A DNA stretch of 53,951 nucleotides from Folioceros fuciformis (GCA_049999805.1 JBNGIO010005069.1:1-53951), one strand, 5' to 3'; positions 1 through 11,444 are shown, counted from the stretch's first letter. The notes: generated by a model from the sequence alone, not told the origin. Numbers and translations are program-made.

Positions 1-469
1 GCTGCAGGCTACCTAGCTAGCGCCCCTTTGGCTTTGGCTAGGACCCAACAGCGTTCTGTCTGTCCCGCAAGTGATTCAGCACAGTGTAGTCCATTTTGTT
101 GATTGCACTCATGCATTTCGATGAGCGCGATGAGGCTCCCGCCACCACCACCTACTCTTGCGAGCAGGCCCCCTTCAATTTGTAGAACGCAACATTCTTG
201 CTCCCAGCGCCCATAATTCCAGGCTCTCTGGCTACTATCCACAGTTCGTGCCCTTCTGCGACTCGGAGACCCTCCACCGTCTCCGCAGTACTCAACCAGT
301 AGGGATGCCATACCCACTTCACTTTGCTGTGCGCGGGTCATCCATGTCCGACTCGACACCGTGTCTTTAGGACAAGAGATCATGGCCTCAGCTAGGAGCG
401 ATCCAAATCCAACATCAGAGGACGAACGTGCAAAGAAACCAGACGGTGGAGTGGAGCATCAGTGGTCAA

Positions 470-1265
470 CGCAGTCCAAGCCGATTCTTCCACCGCCAAG
501 CCTGCCCTACCCTGCGCGAGGAGCTGCTAAGCAACAATCATTTATCTTGTCGGGGCTTGTCAAGTTGCTCCATTAGAATCCCAGCGTCAAGGAGACGGTA
601 CTGGTGGTCCCGGGCTATCGCAGATCTGCCCAGGAAGTGGATTTCGTATATGACGTCTTGGACGGAAAACATCTCCACATTGGCATTTTCTTTCTGTTTG
701 TACAGTGATTAGGCTGAGCATTTGACAGTGAGGAGTAGCAAAAAAGCTGGAGAGCCACTGCCCTTGACATGTGCGGACCCACACCATACGAGCGAGAACA
801 CTCTAGGCATGGGATTCTCTGGACGTATCTTATTCTTCTCGTTTGTGTCCTTTTCGTATCATATCATACGACTCGTTCTCGATCTCTCAACTTTTTTGGA
901 CCTAGTGACACACTTCGCATGATCAGACTCACATCGGGCGTCCTGAGACCTCCTGACCTGTGTCATATGTGCAGGTGATAAACAATGCAATTCTAGCCTT
1001 TTCTCTTTGTTTCTCTCTGTCTGGCGCCGCTGGCGGCATTGGCTGGTAAGTAAGGGAGTGTGAGGGCCGAGGCCTGCACACTCAAGGCTATGTGTGCTGC
1101 ACAGCTGGCTTCAAGCATGCCAAGCGGAAGTCCTAACAGCTGGCCAAGCCTATTAATTCTCCTCAAGCTTTTGCTCACCATCTACATACGTAGCTGTGAC
1201 ACAACTATGCCACCTGCAGATACCACATTCCTAAAGCAGGGAACCGAACCGTGTGCTTGACAGCC
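470..1265 (+). pseudogene. Cytochrome P450 relic (scattered exon pieces)
   Basis: Pieces of P450 exons lie in the same order as in the intact gene at 17791-20050 but are no longer translatable. Bases 470-600 match the exon 3 end (the segment before the I-helix, then the stretch encoding LVKLLHENPSVKEKLL). Bases 710-790 match exon 4 (AEHLALRR..GEPLTWAD). Bases 970-990 match the exon 5 start with its upstream acceptor, and 1208-1245 match exon 6 (PPAGYHIPKGW). The I-helix coding segment (AGFET) is missing, so the relic has an internal deletion as well as frameshifts. No heme-binding exon is seen. It shows that the P450 array once reached this edge of the window. Confidence 0.7.
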
Positions 1266-2380
1266 GCAAAGGGCTGCTGTCCATACAGTACATCCTAGTC
1301 CACAATGCTTCCAAGAATCGGAGACTTCGTTCTCCGGGATTCAGATTTCGGGAAATAACTTTTACTCGGAGGCTTAAAGCCATTTTCTATATTTTTCATT
1401 TCTCAAGACATTTTGCATTGGATCCTTGAAAGCATACAGTCATTTTGGATATAAAAAATAAAGGGATTTGTTTTCCGCGTAGATCCATCAAAACGGAAGT
1501 AACCACTCACAGCCTTACCCCTCATATTATAAAGAGATAGAAAATGATTTTTCCAAGCTATGATTCTTTATACATCACCTTTTAGTGTCCTTTTGGAGGC
1601 TAAAAGTCACCTTTTCAGAAAACAAGTCCTTTTTCATTGAAGTGTGGAGGCTGAGCTATCGGGGACCTGTCACTCAAAAAGAAGAAGATTCCTATTAGCG
1701 CCCACCAAGAATGGATCTCATCATCTGGAGTTGGTACTTAATAACTTGTATCCTAACTTGTTACTTGGCTTCATATTGTTTCATGGTATGCTGAACTTGG
1801 TTTCGAACTTGATATTTTATCATATGATATATCTTATTTTGTACTTGGCTTGATATTGTGTCATGGTAGACCTAACTACATGCTCCGTGGGGCAGCTTCA
1901 TATTGTATTATGGTACACCTAACTACATACTCTAGAGGGCATCTTATAGTCCATTTGGCCTAAGTCATTACAGACAAATCCAATCCCTCTTGCTTGGATG
2001 TAAACATTGACAATAAAAATCATTCTTACACTCATCTTCATAGCATAGCCATCCAACAACATTGTGAAAGTGGTGTTTGGCCGTGGCACGTGCAAGTGTC
2101 ATTCAAGCCTTCCACTTTTATGCCATTTGTACAAACTTGGGACTGATGGAGATGGGAGTGATGACGCTAAGTTTAGGTGCGACCTGATTGTACTGCAATA
2201 CCTTTATCAACCAAACCCCATCCTCACTTTTGTGCTTCTGAGTTGATCAACGGGGTGCCACTACCTCCTCCTGCCTACCGCCGTGCCGAGGAAGGGCCTT
2301 CTGGGAGGATCCAACTCTGAGAGCACTTCATGTGACTGCCCTCTTGCCCCAAACCCTGTTAAATATGCGATGATACGTGG
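1266..2380. other. No gene recognised
   Basis: AT-rich sequence. Around 1765-1945 a phrase of about 60 bp (cttcatattgt..catggta..cctaactacat) recurs two or three times with changes. Nothing with coding character was seen on either strand. Confidence 0.5.
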
Positions 2381-2507
2381 ATGGACGATTTTGGTTGTTG
2401 GTCGTGGAGTTCATGCTGTGTGTATGTCGAAGTGGGCTACCGGGATGATTTGGACACGATTTCGTGCAACCATCTGCTACGGATGTATTCTTGCCAAGTC
2501 CGACTGC

Positions 2508-2613
2508 AGGAAGCCAGGGTTGTGTTCAGCGTAGTGGTCGGACCACAGGAAGCNNNNNNNNNNGTCGGACCACAGGAAGCCAGGGTTGTGTTCAGCGTAG
2601 TGGTCGGACCGTA
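2508..2613. repeat. Two-copy 39-bp tandem repeat around an N gap
   Basis: The phrase aggaagccagggttgtgttc plus the following bases up to gtcggaccac occurs on both sides of the gap at 2554-2563. The 17 bases just before the gap (2537-2553) equal the 17 just after it (2564-2580). The true copy number is unknown. Confidence 0.8.
2554..2563. other. Assembly gap (10 N)
   Basis: Ten N flanked by identical 17-bp sequence, so contig ends probably overlap in a repeat and the gap size is arbitrary. Confidence 0.95.
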
Positions 2614-3099
2614 TGCGTTCTTGCCATACAATCTGCACATGTCCACCATGTACACCGAACTTAGGACCTAGGACATTGTATCTTGATATGCGCAGGTGCA
2701 TTGTGAAGCCATACGGGCATGTACGTGTTTACAGCAGCCCTAGTGTAACAGCTTGAGCAAGGGAAGCAAACGTGGAAGTCGGGAGCAGATGCATGCTGGG
2801 TGCTGGCCAGTGTTGCTGGGCTGTAACTTCTAGTTGCTTGGTGGACATGGGCTCTCCAGAATTCCAAAGAATCCCTAGAATGCTCTCTGGAGTAACCTGA
2901 TCCCCAGCTCACGTCTTATTACCACGCATGCAAAGTTTCCAAACTAGAAATAATTCTTGCTACAGCTCGCACAAATCTTGCTAGCACCCGTACAAAGCTT
3001 TCAAAATCTAGGGCTGCCAAGGCTGTTTACTTTAGTTTGTCTCCCATCCTTATGCTATCCTTGAAAGCCATCGCGTCCTTGCATTCCAATTTGGGGAAA

Positions 3100-3660
3100 G
3101 GTGGCCTGCTCAACCGAACTTGGAAACTTAAATAACCCATATGACTAGCAGATTGTGGGTCACCGTGCTAGCTGTATAAACAACTCTCTGAGTTCCAATG
3201 CAGCATTTAATCACCGAAAACCAAGAGATTTGACCTCAGGGTGGACACGCGATGAGAACATCAAACTGATGTGTGTCGGAAAGGCATTGGATCCGCTCAA
3301 GGCATACGCCGCTCTCTCTCTACCACTCCTTTTCGTTAGCCTCCCCTTAAATAAACCCCATTAGAATTTGTTGGCGAATCGAAAGAGAGCATGCGCTGAC
3401 GACATGCAAGGAGTGGAGAACATCAAATCCTTTTTTAAAGAAGATGCATTCACGATATCACGTCGCAGCACTGCCGTACTCGACTTACAGCGGCATCGCT
3501 TACTCTTCCCGACGGGAGAGCTTTTGGCTCACATGATTATCACTAACCTTATCACTGCATTTCCTACAATCTGCCCCGCTGGAGAAGAGATGGTTGTGCA
3601 TCGAGACCTCGTGCGACCGGTGCGAACAACATGTGAGTGGCGAACCCTCAGGTGACGTTC
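3100..3660. repeat. Dispersed repeat, short (unexpanded) copy
   Basis: The left part (about 3105-3200; gattgtgggtcaccgtgct, tataaacaactctctgag, caatgcag..taatcacc) matches about 10005-10095. The right part (about 3527-3655; cacatgattatcactaac, catttcctacaatctgc, tggagaagagatggttgtgcatcga, gtgagtggcgaa..ctcag) matches about 11215-11320. Here each module occurs once; in the second locus the modules are amplified in tandem. No protein-coding signal or clear terminal repeats were found, so the element class is unknown. Confidence 0.6.
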
Positions 3661-5160
3661 TGTCTGTTCACGACATAATTCCTTGGCTTTGTCCCAAACG
3701 TCCTAAGTTCTCTGTTATGCGGCTAAGGTCTTCATGTTGACCAAACCACCCCAACCCCCCCCAGGTCAGCACATTCACTCGCTTTGAAAGGATGTGCGCA
3801 TCGGACATGTCCTGGCAGGCAACTGGCCACTGAGCAAGAGATTGTGCTGTTTGCCTATCCGTTTCTAACCACTATGTGCAAGTCGACCGTAAATGTCTAC
3901 TTTCCTTCCTACACAGGTTACCAGGCATCAATGTTTTCTTGGCGGAGGTCGACGTTGCTCATTGAGAACTCGTTTGGGCGGGCGTCCACCGACCAATTAG
4001 GCCAACTCGAATTTTTGTGATCTCAGCTGTTGCGGGGCTGACGTTGTTCGATAGAGCCATCGTTGTCTTCGATGGCTTTTCTTTTCCTAGGTTGGCAGTA
4101 TGATGTTGTCTGAGGTAGAGTCAGCGTGCTCAGTACTGAAAGATATGTGTTTGCCAATGCCGTTCCTCCGGTCTGTCCTACTGTAAGACCTAGTTGGTGA
4201 AGACTAAGCAGCGGCATCGACCGCTTGCCGCCTGTACGCCTGTTGGTGCCTTAAACCCTTTGTGGCTACCTAGGTAAGTGATGCAAATTCTAGGTTTGTT
4301 GTTCGATGGTGTGGTCAGGTCGCAATTTAAGCGTGGCTTGTCTGCAGATGCCTAAGTCTCCTTTTTCCGGGCTTGAAAGTGTTCTTTGCCAGTAGTGCGC
4401 GCTTCTTCTCCAGATAATCCGCTCCTGAAAAATTAGCAAATTGAACGGCACACCGTGAGAACTTGTTCTTCCACTATCCCGTTCAGTGCAGAAGGTGGAG
4501 AATGAGCGAACCCTAATCCTCGCTTCCCGCCGTGTGAGTGAGGAACTGAGGTGCTGTCCCCGCCATTCTGCGGTTGAGACGCTCTTGCCTAACGCTTTCT
4601 AGGGAAGTTCTTGACGGTGGGTGCCGACCACGCAATGCAAACCGCCGGTTGGTGAACGTTGGAAGAACTTCATGACTTGGGACGCTCCCATATTGCTTGT
4701 CGCTGCCTCCACATTTCCCTGTCTTCCATTAGGAAAGATCGGGAGTCGCCTTGACTGGCTAACTAGATGGCCAATCTCAAAACAAGCAAGATGATGAGAA
4801 TTGCTTATCAACAACGGGAGATATTCAAGATAAAACGATAAACGGGACAAAAGAGTAGGAATGATGTCACAAAGAAGATTTTGTTTTTCTTTTAAAAAAG
4901 CATATCGCAGTAAGAAAGAGTACCAAAGTTGACAACGAGATATCCGTTAGAAGAGAAAAGGTCTGATGGTTGCGGGGAATAGGCATCCAGAGCTTGATCT
5001 TTGTAGGTTCTGAAGTGTGTGCGCATCGAGCTGGCAGCGTTACTAAATCTGATGGTATCAGCCTGTCTGAGTAGTTGAAACTCTTCGACATCGCAAGCAT
5101 GTTTTTATGCTTACTAAAGTAGACCGCTCGTGTTGAGATGAACAGGGGGCAGAGGAGGGG
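3661..5160. other. No gene recognised
   Basis: Both strands were read for P450, transposon and repeat signatures and none was found. The last few hundred bases are the presumptive promoter and 5' leader of the P450 starting at 5161; no convincing TATA box could be fixed. Confidence 0.5.
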
Positions 5161-7395
5161 ATGGATTGGATTTGGGGAGCGGATGTGTGGTTGGCTCTGT
5201 CCTTCGGTGTTGCATTCTTGTCCCTGGCCTGCATTTTCCTGTACTCGCAATCACTGAGCTCAGCGGCAAGCAGGAAGGGGTCGGCATTGCGTGGCAGATT
5301 CTGGCAGCTGCCTCTTGTGGGCGAGAGCATTGAATTTCTGACCGCGCTCACTCCAGAAGCTTTCTTGCTTCCTCGCATTACGCGGTATGGGATCGTTGCG
5401 AATGAGGTACCTGCGTTAAGTATGAATTTGTAGCTTGCTGAGCCTGCCATGTTCACGCACCTGATTCGGAAGCTGAAAGTGCGCAGGTACGGGCCTGTTT
5501 TCCGAACACACCTGCTTGGGAATCCTACCATTTGTGTCACCGACTCAGACGTAGTCAAATTTGTTACTCAGTCCTCCAAGCAATTCAAATCAGGCCATGG
5601 CAATCAGTCGGCTTCTCGCATCCTTGGGAAGCACGGCATTTCCCATGAGGAGGGGGAGACGCACGCCCTGTATCGTAGGCTGGTGCTGGCTCTTCTAACT
5701 CCCGAGGCTCTCAAAACATTCACCTCCAGGGTTGATGAAACCGCGCAATGGTGCCTGCAATCGCTGGTACCGTTTGAGTGGGATCCGTCTTCGTCTGTGG
5801 TGATCAATGTTTTCAACGAGGCCACAAGGGTAAGTGGTAAACTCAAGAACTGCAGTGCATTGATGGAAGGATTGTGCGGATTTGCCACCATTCCTTTCTT
5901 ACAGGGCGTACGAAGCTGATACGGGTTCTCTTTGGCCTGCGAAGTTCACCTTTGAGGTAGCGTTGCAAGTCACCTGTGACACTCGAACAGATAGAGCTGC
6001 CGCAGAAAGGCTCCATGCATGTTTTTCATTGCTGGCGAAAGGTGTGACCACTATGTTTCCTCTCAACATGCCAGGGACAGCATACAGACGGGCTTTGGAA
6101 GTACATAGCATCCCCAACTTGAACTTCTTTCTCTGTTAGGCTTCAAGCCGTGCGGCATATGGTGTCATTTTCTAATTTTTGCTTTGGATTCTTAGGGACG
6201 ACAACAAGTGGTCAGCTTGTTGAACGACATGATTGAAAAACGACGGGCAGAGGCGCCATCAGCACACGACGAAGACTTGATTGATAGTTTTCTTAAACTG
6301 AAGAACTTGGAGGACCACCAGATAACAGACAACGTCATATTTGTTCTGTTGGCCGGGTACGACGCCGTGGCAATAACGATATGTTGGGTGTTGAACTATC
6401 TTTGTTTGCATCCAGATGTCTTCCAGGCAGTCAAGGTAAGCAAAGTTTTCCATTACGCGTTTATGTGTACTCGCAGTTCCCAGCTCCACTTCCTCTCTGG
6501 ATCATCTGCAGGCCGAGAACGACGCGGTTGCAGGAAGACGCACATGTAAAGATGATGCTATCACGTGGGATGACCTACAGCAGCTGCTCCTGACCCGGCG
6601 TGTAAGTCTAAATGCACTTACGTACGTGGCCCTCTATTTGGGGCGTTGATGAGTGACAAGGTTAGTGCTTTCACAGGTGCTTGACGAGAGCTTGAGACTC
6701 AGTAATGTTGCACCATTTGCCGTGAGGGAGGTAACTGAGGATGTGGAGTACAAGGGTAAGTCATCCAGCTCCAAGGTCTCATGTCATGTGTCTGTTATGG
6801 GCTTACATACATGTATGACAGTCGATATGATGGTGAAGAGTCGATGTTGCAGGGTTGTTTTTCCCAAAAGGTTGGACAGTAATCCCCTGGTTCCGCTCTG
6901 CCCACCTCGACTCCAAAATTTTCCCGGATCCTTACAGATTTGATCCGGACCGGTTCAAGGTAAGATCAACCCCTTGAGCACTAGGCAAACTCTCGGAGAC
7001 CAGTTTGGTTCTTGAACTTGAAAGAGCATCATGTGGGTGGGGTTCCTGGATGCAGACGACGCCCAAGACCAACACGTACACACCTTTTGGAAATGGTTAC
7101 AGAGCATGCCCAGGGCGGGAGCTGGCCAAGCTGGACATTCTGGTATTTCTGCATCGCTTCATACAGTCGTATGAGTAAGTGGCTCGCCAAAGAAAAAGAA
7201 ACTCTTGGTGGCTGGGTTTGTTGGATGCAAGCCAACTCCACTTCTTAGGCTGACCACGCTTTGCCACGTTGTTTGGCTGATGCCTGTAGATTTGAGCCAA
7301 CGGTAGATCTCGAGGTACGGCCCAGAAAGATAGATTGGCTATTACCAAAACCTGCGGGAGGATTACCTCTCCGAATTCGAAGACGGCTGTCGTAA
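5161..7395 (+). CDS. Cytochrome P450, CYP85-clan-like, subfamily A (intact, 9 exons, 487 aa)
   Basis: Heme-thiolate monooxygenase, probably ER-anchored by hydrophobic residues about 7-29 and reduced by cytochrome P450 reductase. Exons: 5161-5384, 5487-5829, 5945-6100, 6196-6435, 6512-6601, 6677-6755, 6853-6959, 7056-7174, 7290-7395. All junctions are GT-AG and the joined frame is open. Motifs: proline-poor hinge LPLVGESIEF; I-helix AGYDAVAIT (residues 294-302); ESLR as ExxR (355-358); FDPDRF as the PERF region; heme loop FGNGYRACPG (Cys431). Oddly, the oxygen-activating I-helix Thr is replaced (DAV where DTT is usual). The length is normal for the family. Nearest relative in the window is the broken gene at 7536-9442, facing it tail to tail. 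Substrate unknown; context suggests terpenoid oxidation (inference). Confidence 0.88.
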
Positions 7396-7535
7396 ATCAG
7401 CAAATTCCTAGTGACACAGGAGACATTACTGCTGCTGTGATCATACGTGCCAAGTTGCATGGCTCCATCGATTATGGGAGGGATGCCCTTGAAAAGCGCA
7501 TCCCTCGAGGTAGGGGTGTGATGAGATCACTGTAC

Positions 7536-9442
7536 ACTGAATCGGGTTGGGTCGAACTTGTACGGATCGGGATACCATTGCGAGTTGTGGTGAAACATTC
7601 TTGGCCAGACGAAGACTTGCCATCCCTTGGGTATCAACATCCCTGGATAAACGTAGCTACTATTATTCCGGCTGGTAAGGCAGCGGAAGGCATGCAGTGC
7701 TAGAACTCCAATTTCATAAACATGATGCAGTATGCCAAAATTGTCTGCCAATAACTAGTTACCTGCAGTTCGCACTCACCATTCAGCATAACGTCCTCAT
7801 GCGTTTCTTTAGAGCCGAAGGATGTAGGATTGTGTACTCTGAAGGTTTCGTTCACGAACTGCATTTCACACAGAACTTGGCGCTCCTGCTCTCAACAACA
7901 AATTATGACACAATTCAACGCCTCGATCGAAGTCTTACCCGCATGGTCACAGGCATGAGATGCAAATCGTCCCAAGTTAGGGGTTCGCTGGCAGAAACTT
8001 CGGCGCTTGCAATTGCATCCTGCTCCTCCTGCATACATCCGATAGTGTGCAATTAGCGATGATTGTCAGGTTGGACTGGTTGAGGAGCAGGATGATAAAT
8101 AAATCCGACAGCAGCTACCTACCAGGATTTCCTGGTACAGAGAAGGATAGAGACAGAAATTCCGGATGACGAGACTAACGGTTCCTGCCACAGTATCATG
8201 GGATGCGGGCCAGATACCGAGCATGTTATCTGCTATTTGACTTTTGCTCAGTTTCTGCGAATTCTTCTCCCAGGTGAGGAAGGCCTGAAGCAGGTCATCG
8301 CGCTCTACTGATCCCTTTTCCGCCTGCCTCTCGTCAATCACCTTTTCCAGCATTGCGATGATCTTGTCCCGTGCCTGCAGCTATACAGGTGACATAAATG
8401 GTTCATTGTTACTCAGCCATTGAGCAGGAATTCGATTGACGTACGACGTCGTGAGGTTTTCAAGAAGGAGACCCCTACAATCAAAGCTTTGCTGTACGTT
8501 ATCCCCGGAAGCCTGAGTGGGACGGCCATGAGCCCTGCTTCGAATTGGTGAAACAAAGCAAGCACGTCGCGCTTCTCTGCGGCTGTTAAAGTGTCGCAGG
8601 AGATTTTTAGGCCAACGCGGAAAGCGAAGTGCAGGGGCGGGGAGGATAACAGTCAAGCTGTGGCTCGGGGGTGAAAGCTCTGGAGATTGATGAAACGAAA
8701 TGGAATCCGAGACCAGGAGCTGCAGACAAGATGAGGATTTGGACAGGAGCTGACCGACCGTCTTTAGTTCCTCTAGGCACGAGATCACCTCAGCCGGCCC
8801 CCATTCCTCAAACAAGCCCCTGACAACGCTGCCCACCTGCGCAGGGAAATGTTTGAGAGCCTCTGGAAAGAGGGGAGCGTGGATGATTTTGCGAATCCTG
8901 GAGTGTTCTTCTCCCTCCACGTGGAAGATGGAATGCTCGCCAAAGAGCACTCGCTCCGGCGTGGGGAAAGCATTGGTGAACAATCTTGGAGACTGCAACA
9001 CGAACTTGACGGCCTCCACGGTGGTGACGCACACCGTGGGTCGACCCAGCAGGTGCGTCCTGAAAATCGGACCGTACCTGGAAGCCCAACAGCGCTCAAA
9101 TATACCACAGGGTACGGTCAGCCCCAGAATGCTGGCACCGTGAGGATAGCAGACACATACATTGCGAAGTTATTGTGCACTGGTGGTTGGGCCTGGGGCC
9201 TGGGTCCTCACTCACCGCTTTATCCGAGGCACGAGGAAGTCATCTGGATCGCCTGCGCGCAAGAATTCAATGGTGTCCCCTGCCAGCGGCAGCAGCCAGA
9301 AGCTGCCAGGAACTTGCGACGCGGCGCCGTTTCGGGCCGCATGTCGTTGCAGGGATCGGGAGAAGGCGAAGGTCCAGGCGAAGAGGAGCAGAGGGAGGCC
9401 CAATATGAGTGCCAACCACACTTCCTTTGCCTCTTTCAGCAT
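7536..9442 (-). pseudogene. Cytochrome P450, subfamily A, 3'-truncated (heme exons missing)
   Basis: Sister of the gene at 5161-7395: same exon order, and similar N-terminus (VWLAL, FW-LPL-G-TIEFL, PRI-RYGPIFRTHLLGRPTVCV). Exons seen: 9216-9442, 8759-9077, 8479-8628, 8123-8374, 7939-8028, 7780-7858, 7536-7642. They cover the membrane anchor, the I-helix (PASHDTVAGT, Ser for Gly), ETFR as ExxR, and FDPTRF. The next two exons, which should carry the F-G-x-G-x-R-x-C-x-G loop and the C-terminus, are absent; only 140 bp separate its last exon from the stop codon of the convergent neighbour. The acceptor of exon 3 (8629-8630) reads AC instead of AG. Without the cysteine ligand no active P450 can result. 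The start at 9442 (MLKEAKEVW) is preferred over an upstream in-frame ATG because it fits the family N-terminus. Confidence 0.85.
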
Positions 9443-9651
9443 GTTGGGCCTGCTCAAGGCAGTGGGACTCCCCACCGTCACCCTTCTGGAGAGCAGAGCC
9501 GGAGAGACAAACAATCCAACTTTGAAAATTCTTGTAGTCCAGGAAGTCCTCAAAAATGGCTCCTCTTCAATCCTTCTCAGTCACCACATGCGCCGGCAGC
9601 GCAGGATATGGGAAGAATGGCGGGCCCAATTTAGTTGAAACACTGCTGGAT

Positions 9652-9913
9652 GGTGTCGGAGTCCGAGATGGGCAGAATTGTTGCACATCGAATTCACGAC
9701 NNNNNNNNNNTGTCGGAGTCCGAGATGGGCAGAATTGTTGCACATCGAATTCACGACGTCGGAGTCCGAGATGGGCAGAATTGTTGCACATCGAATTCAC
9801 GATGTCGGAGTCCGAGCTGGGCAGATTGGTTGCACACCGAATTCACGATGACAAAGAGTGCTCAGGACAGAGAGCGCGGAAAAGTGAATTGTTGCACCGC
9901 GAATTCACGATGA
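9652..9913. repeat. 46-bp tandem repeat with internal gap
   Basis: Unit of about 46 bp (gtcggagtccgagatgggca, then gaattgttgcacatcgaatt, then cacgac): three near-identical copies, one diverged copy, and two weak copies sharing gaattgttgcac..cgaattcacga. The N gap at 9701-9710 lies between copies 1 and 2, so copy number is uncertain. It begins about 200 bp upstream of the start codon of the broken P450 at 9442. Confidence 0.9.
9701..9710. other. Assembly gap (10 N)
   Basis: Ten N inside the 46-bp array, with the same repeat unit on both sides. Confidence 0.95.
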
Positions 9914-9949
9914 GAAAGAATGCGAGGGAAAGTTGACGGCACCCAACCT

Positions 9950-10326
9950 GCTGGAGAATGGGAGACTATACAAGTAGATATGACACAACGTGGGAGACAA
10001 GCGTGGGGAAATTGAAATAACAATTGGCTAGCATAGTTGTGGGTCATTGTGCTCATTGTATAATTAACTCTCTAGGCAATGCAATAATCACCTTAAACTA
10101 ATATCGGGTTAAAGTCGACTCTCTGAGCAACGCAATAAGGAAGAAAAATAAATATCGGGTCAAAGTCGACTCTCTAGGCAATGCAATAATCACCTTAAAC
10201 TAATGAGTAAGGAAAACAAATAACGGGCCAAAGCTGGCATGGAGTCCATAGTACATACATTATAAATTTTTGGAAAGATAATAGGCTGGCCAAAGGTTGA
10301 CATTGCTTACTTTGAATAACTCTTTT
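9950..10326. repeat. Left module of the dispersed repeat, partly duplicated
   Basis: Contains the left module shared with 3105-3200 (gttgtgggtcattgtgctca, aactctctaggcaatgcaat). Within it, atatcggg..caaagtcgactctct..gcaa-gcaataa is repeated two to three times (about 10060-10200). Confidence 0.65.
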
Positions 10327-10690
10327 AAACGTGTCTCCCAAAAATAATCTTAAGTAGAATATTTCTTTGACCGAATCTCCCCACAAATAATCTCAAATAG
10401 GATACTCCTTTGAGTTTACACTACTTACTTTGCAGAACTCCTCTGAATAGGTCTCCCAGAAATAATTTGAAGCATGATACTCCTTTGAGTAGGTCTCCCC
10501 ACAAATAATATTAAGTAAGATACTCCTTTAAGCGGGTCTGCCCACAAATAATCTGAAGTAGAATACTTCTTTGAGAAGGTCTCCCCATAAATAATCTTAA
10601 GTGGGATACTCTTTTGAGTGGTCTCTCCACAAATAATCTTAAGTAGTATGTGTTGACGCACAAATAATCTTAAGTAGTATGTGTTGACGG
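10327..10690. repeat. 41-44-bp tandem repeat, about 8 copies
   Basis: Unit: gtctccccacaaataatctt followed by aagtaggatactcctttgag. Copies diverge moderately. The same unit appears in reverse orientation, in shortened form, at 11445-11572. Confidence 0.85.
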
Positions 10691-10714
10691 AATGACATTG
10701 CATTACTGCCTTAC

Positions 10715-11265
10715 CTGACGGATAGAGGTATCACTAACTCTACGAATTCACATGATTATTTCTATACTTTCTTCAATCTACTCTGCTTGATGGATAGAGG
10801 TATCACTAACTATGGATTCACATCATTACCAGTACATTTCCTACAATCTGCTCTGCTAGAGGTATCACTAACTCTACGAATTCACATGATTATTCCTATA
10901 CTTTCTTCAATCTGCTCTGCTAGAGGTATCACTAACTCTACGAATTCACATGATTATTCCTATACTTTCTTCAATCTACTCTGTTTGATGGATAGAGGTA
11001 TCACTAACTCTATGGATTCAAAATCATTACCAGTACATTTCCTACAATCTGCTCTGCTGGAGGTATCACTAACTCTACGAATTCACATGATTATTCCTAT
11101 ACTTTCTTCAATCTGCTCTGCTAGAGGTATCACTAACTCTACGAATTCACATGATTATTCCTATACTTTCTTCAATCTACTCTGCTTGATGGATAGAGGT
11201 ATCACTAACTCTATGGATTCACATCATTACTAGTACATTTCCTACAATTGCTCTGCTAGAGAAGA
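10715..11265. repeat. 60-75-bp tandem repeat with higher-order pattern
   Basis: Two alternating versions: agaggtatcactaactctac..gaattcacatgattattcc..tttcttcaatctgctctgct, and a version with atggattcacatcattaccagtacatttcctacaatc. About eight copies; some carry an extra tgatggatag. The single-copy ancestor-like version is at 3527-3590. Confidence 0.85.
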
Positions 11266-11442
11266 GGATGTTGTTCATCGACATGTGCGAATGACAAGTG
11301 AGTAGCTAATCCTCAGAGAAAGTTGTTCATCGATTTGTGCTAATGACAATAAGTGACAAATTGCTCATTGACTTGCACAAATGACAAGTGAGTGGCAAAT
11401 TCTCAGAGAACATTGTTCATCGACCTATATGGATGACAAGTG
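11249..11442. repeat. About 50-bp tandem repeat, 3-4 copies
   Basis: Unit: ttgttcatcgacatgtgcga, atgacaagtgagtggcaaat, cctcagagaa. A single copy is present at about 3592-3652 in the short version of the element. Confidence 0.8.
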
Positions 11443-11444
11443 AG

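Larger units (their letters stand above)
2381..2655 (+). pseudogene. Fragment of a pentatricopeptide repeat (PPR) protein gene
   Basis: Around 2450-2525 the translation reads DTISCNHLLRMYSCQVRLQEARVVFS with small gaps, which matches the N-LL-MY-kcg-l-eAr-vF pattern of plant PPR L-motifs. About 15 codons upstream, in another frame, GRGVHAVCM resembles the GR-vHa segment that precedes such motifs, so a frameshift separates the two. PPR proteins bind organellar RNA and act in editing, splicing or stability. Only one motif survives, it is interrupted by a short tandem duplication and an N gap, and no initiation context or further motifs follow. It is a gene scrap rather than a working gene. Confidence 0.5.

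Noticed and set aside
5882-5944. Upstream extension of P450 exon 3, including a stretch that reads KLIRVLFGL in another frame
   Set aside because: It resembles a P450 helix, but starting exon 3 at 5945 after ..GCGAAG restores the frame and aligns FTFEVALQV with the paralogues; the upstream match is coincidental.
7396-7535. Possible heme-binding exon of the minus-strand P450 (contains C-A-F-Q-G)
   Set aside because: No F-x-x-G-x-R-x-C-x-G pattern in any frame and no exon of 119 nt with proper borders.
9216-9553. Upstream ATG at 9553 for the truncated P450
   Set aside because: It would add 37 residues without hydrophobic-anchor character before MLKEAKEVW, which fits the family start.
8849-9634. 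261-codon plus-strand open frame
   Set aside because: It lies antisense to P450 exons 1 and 2 (8759-9442), crosses an intron of that gene, and has no recognisable domain.
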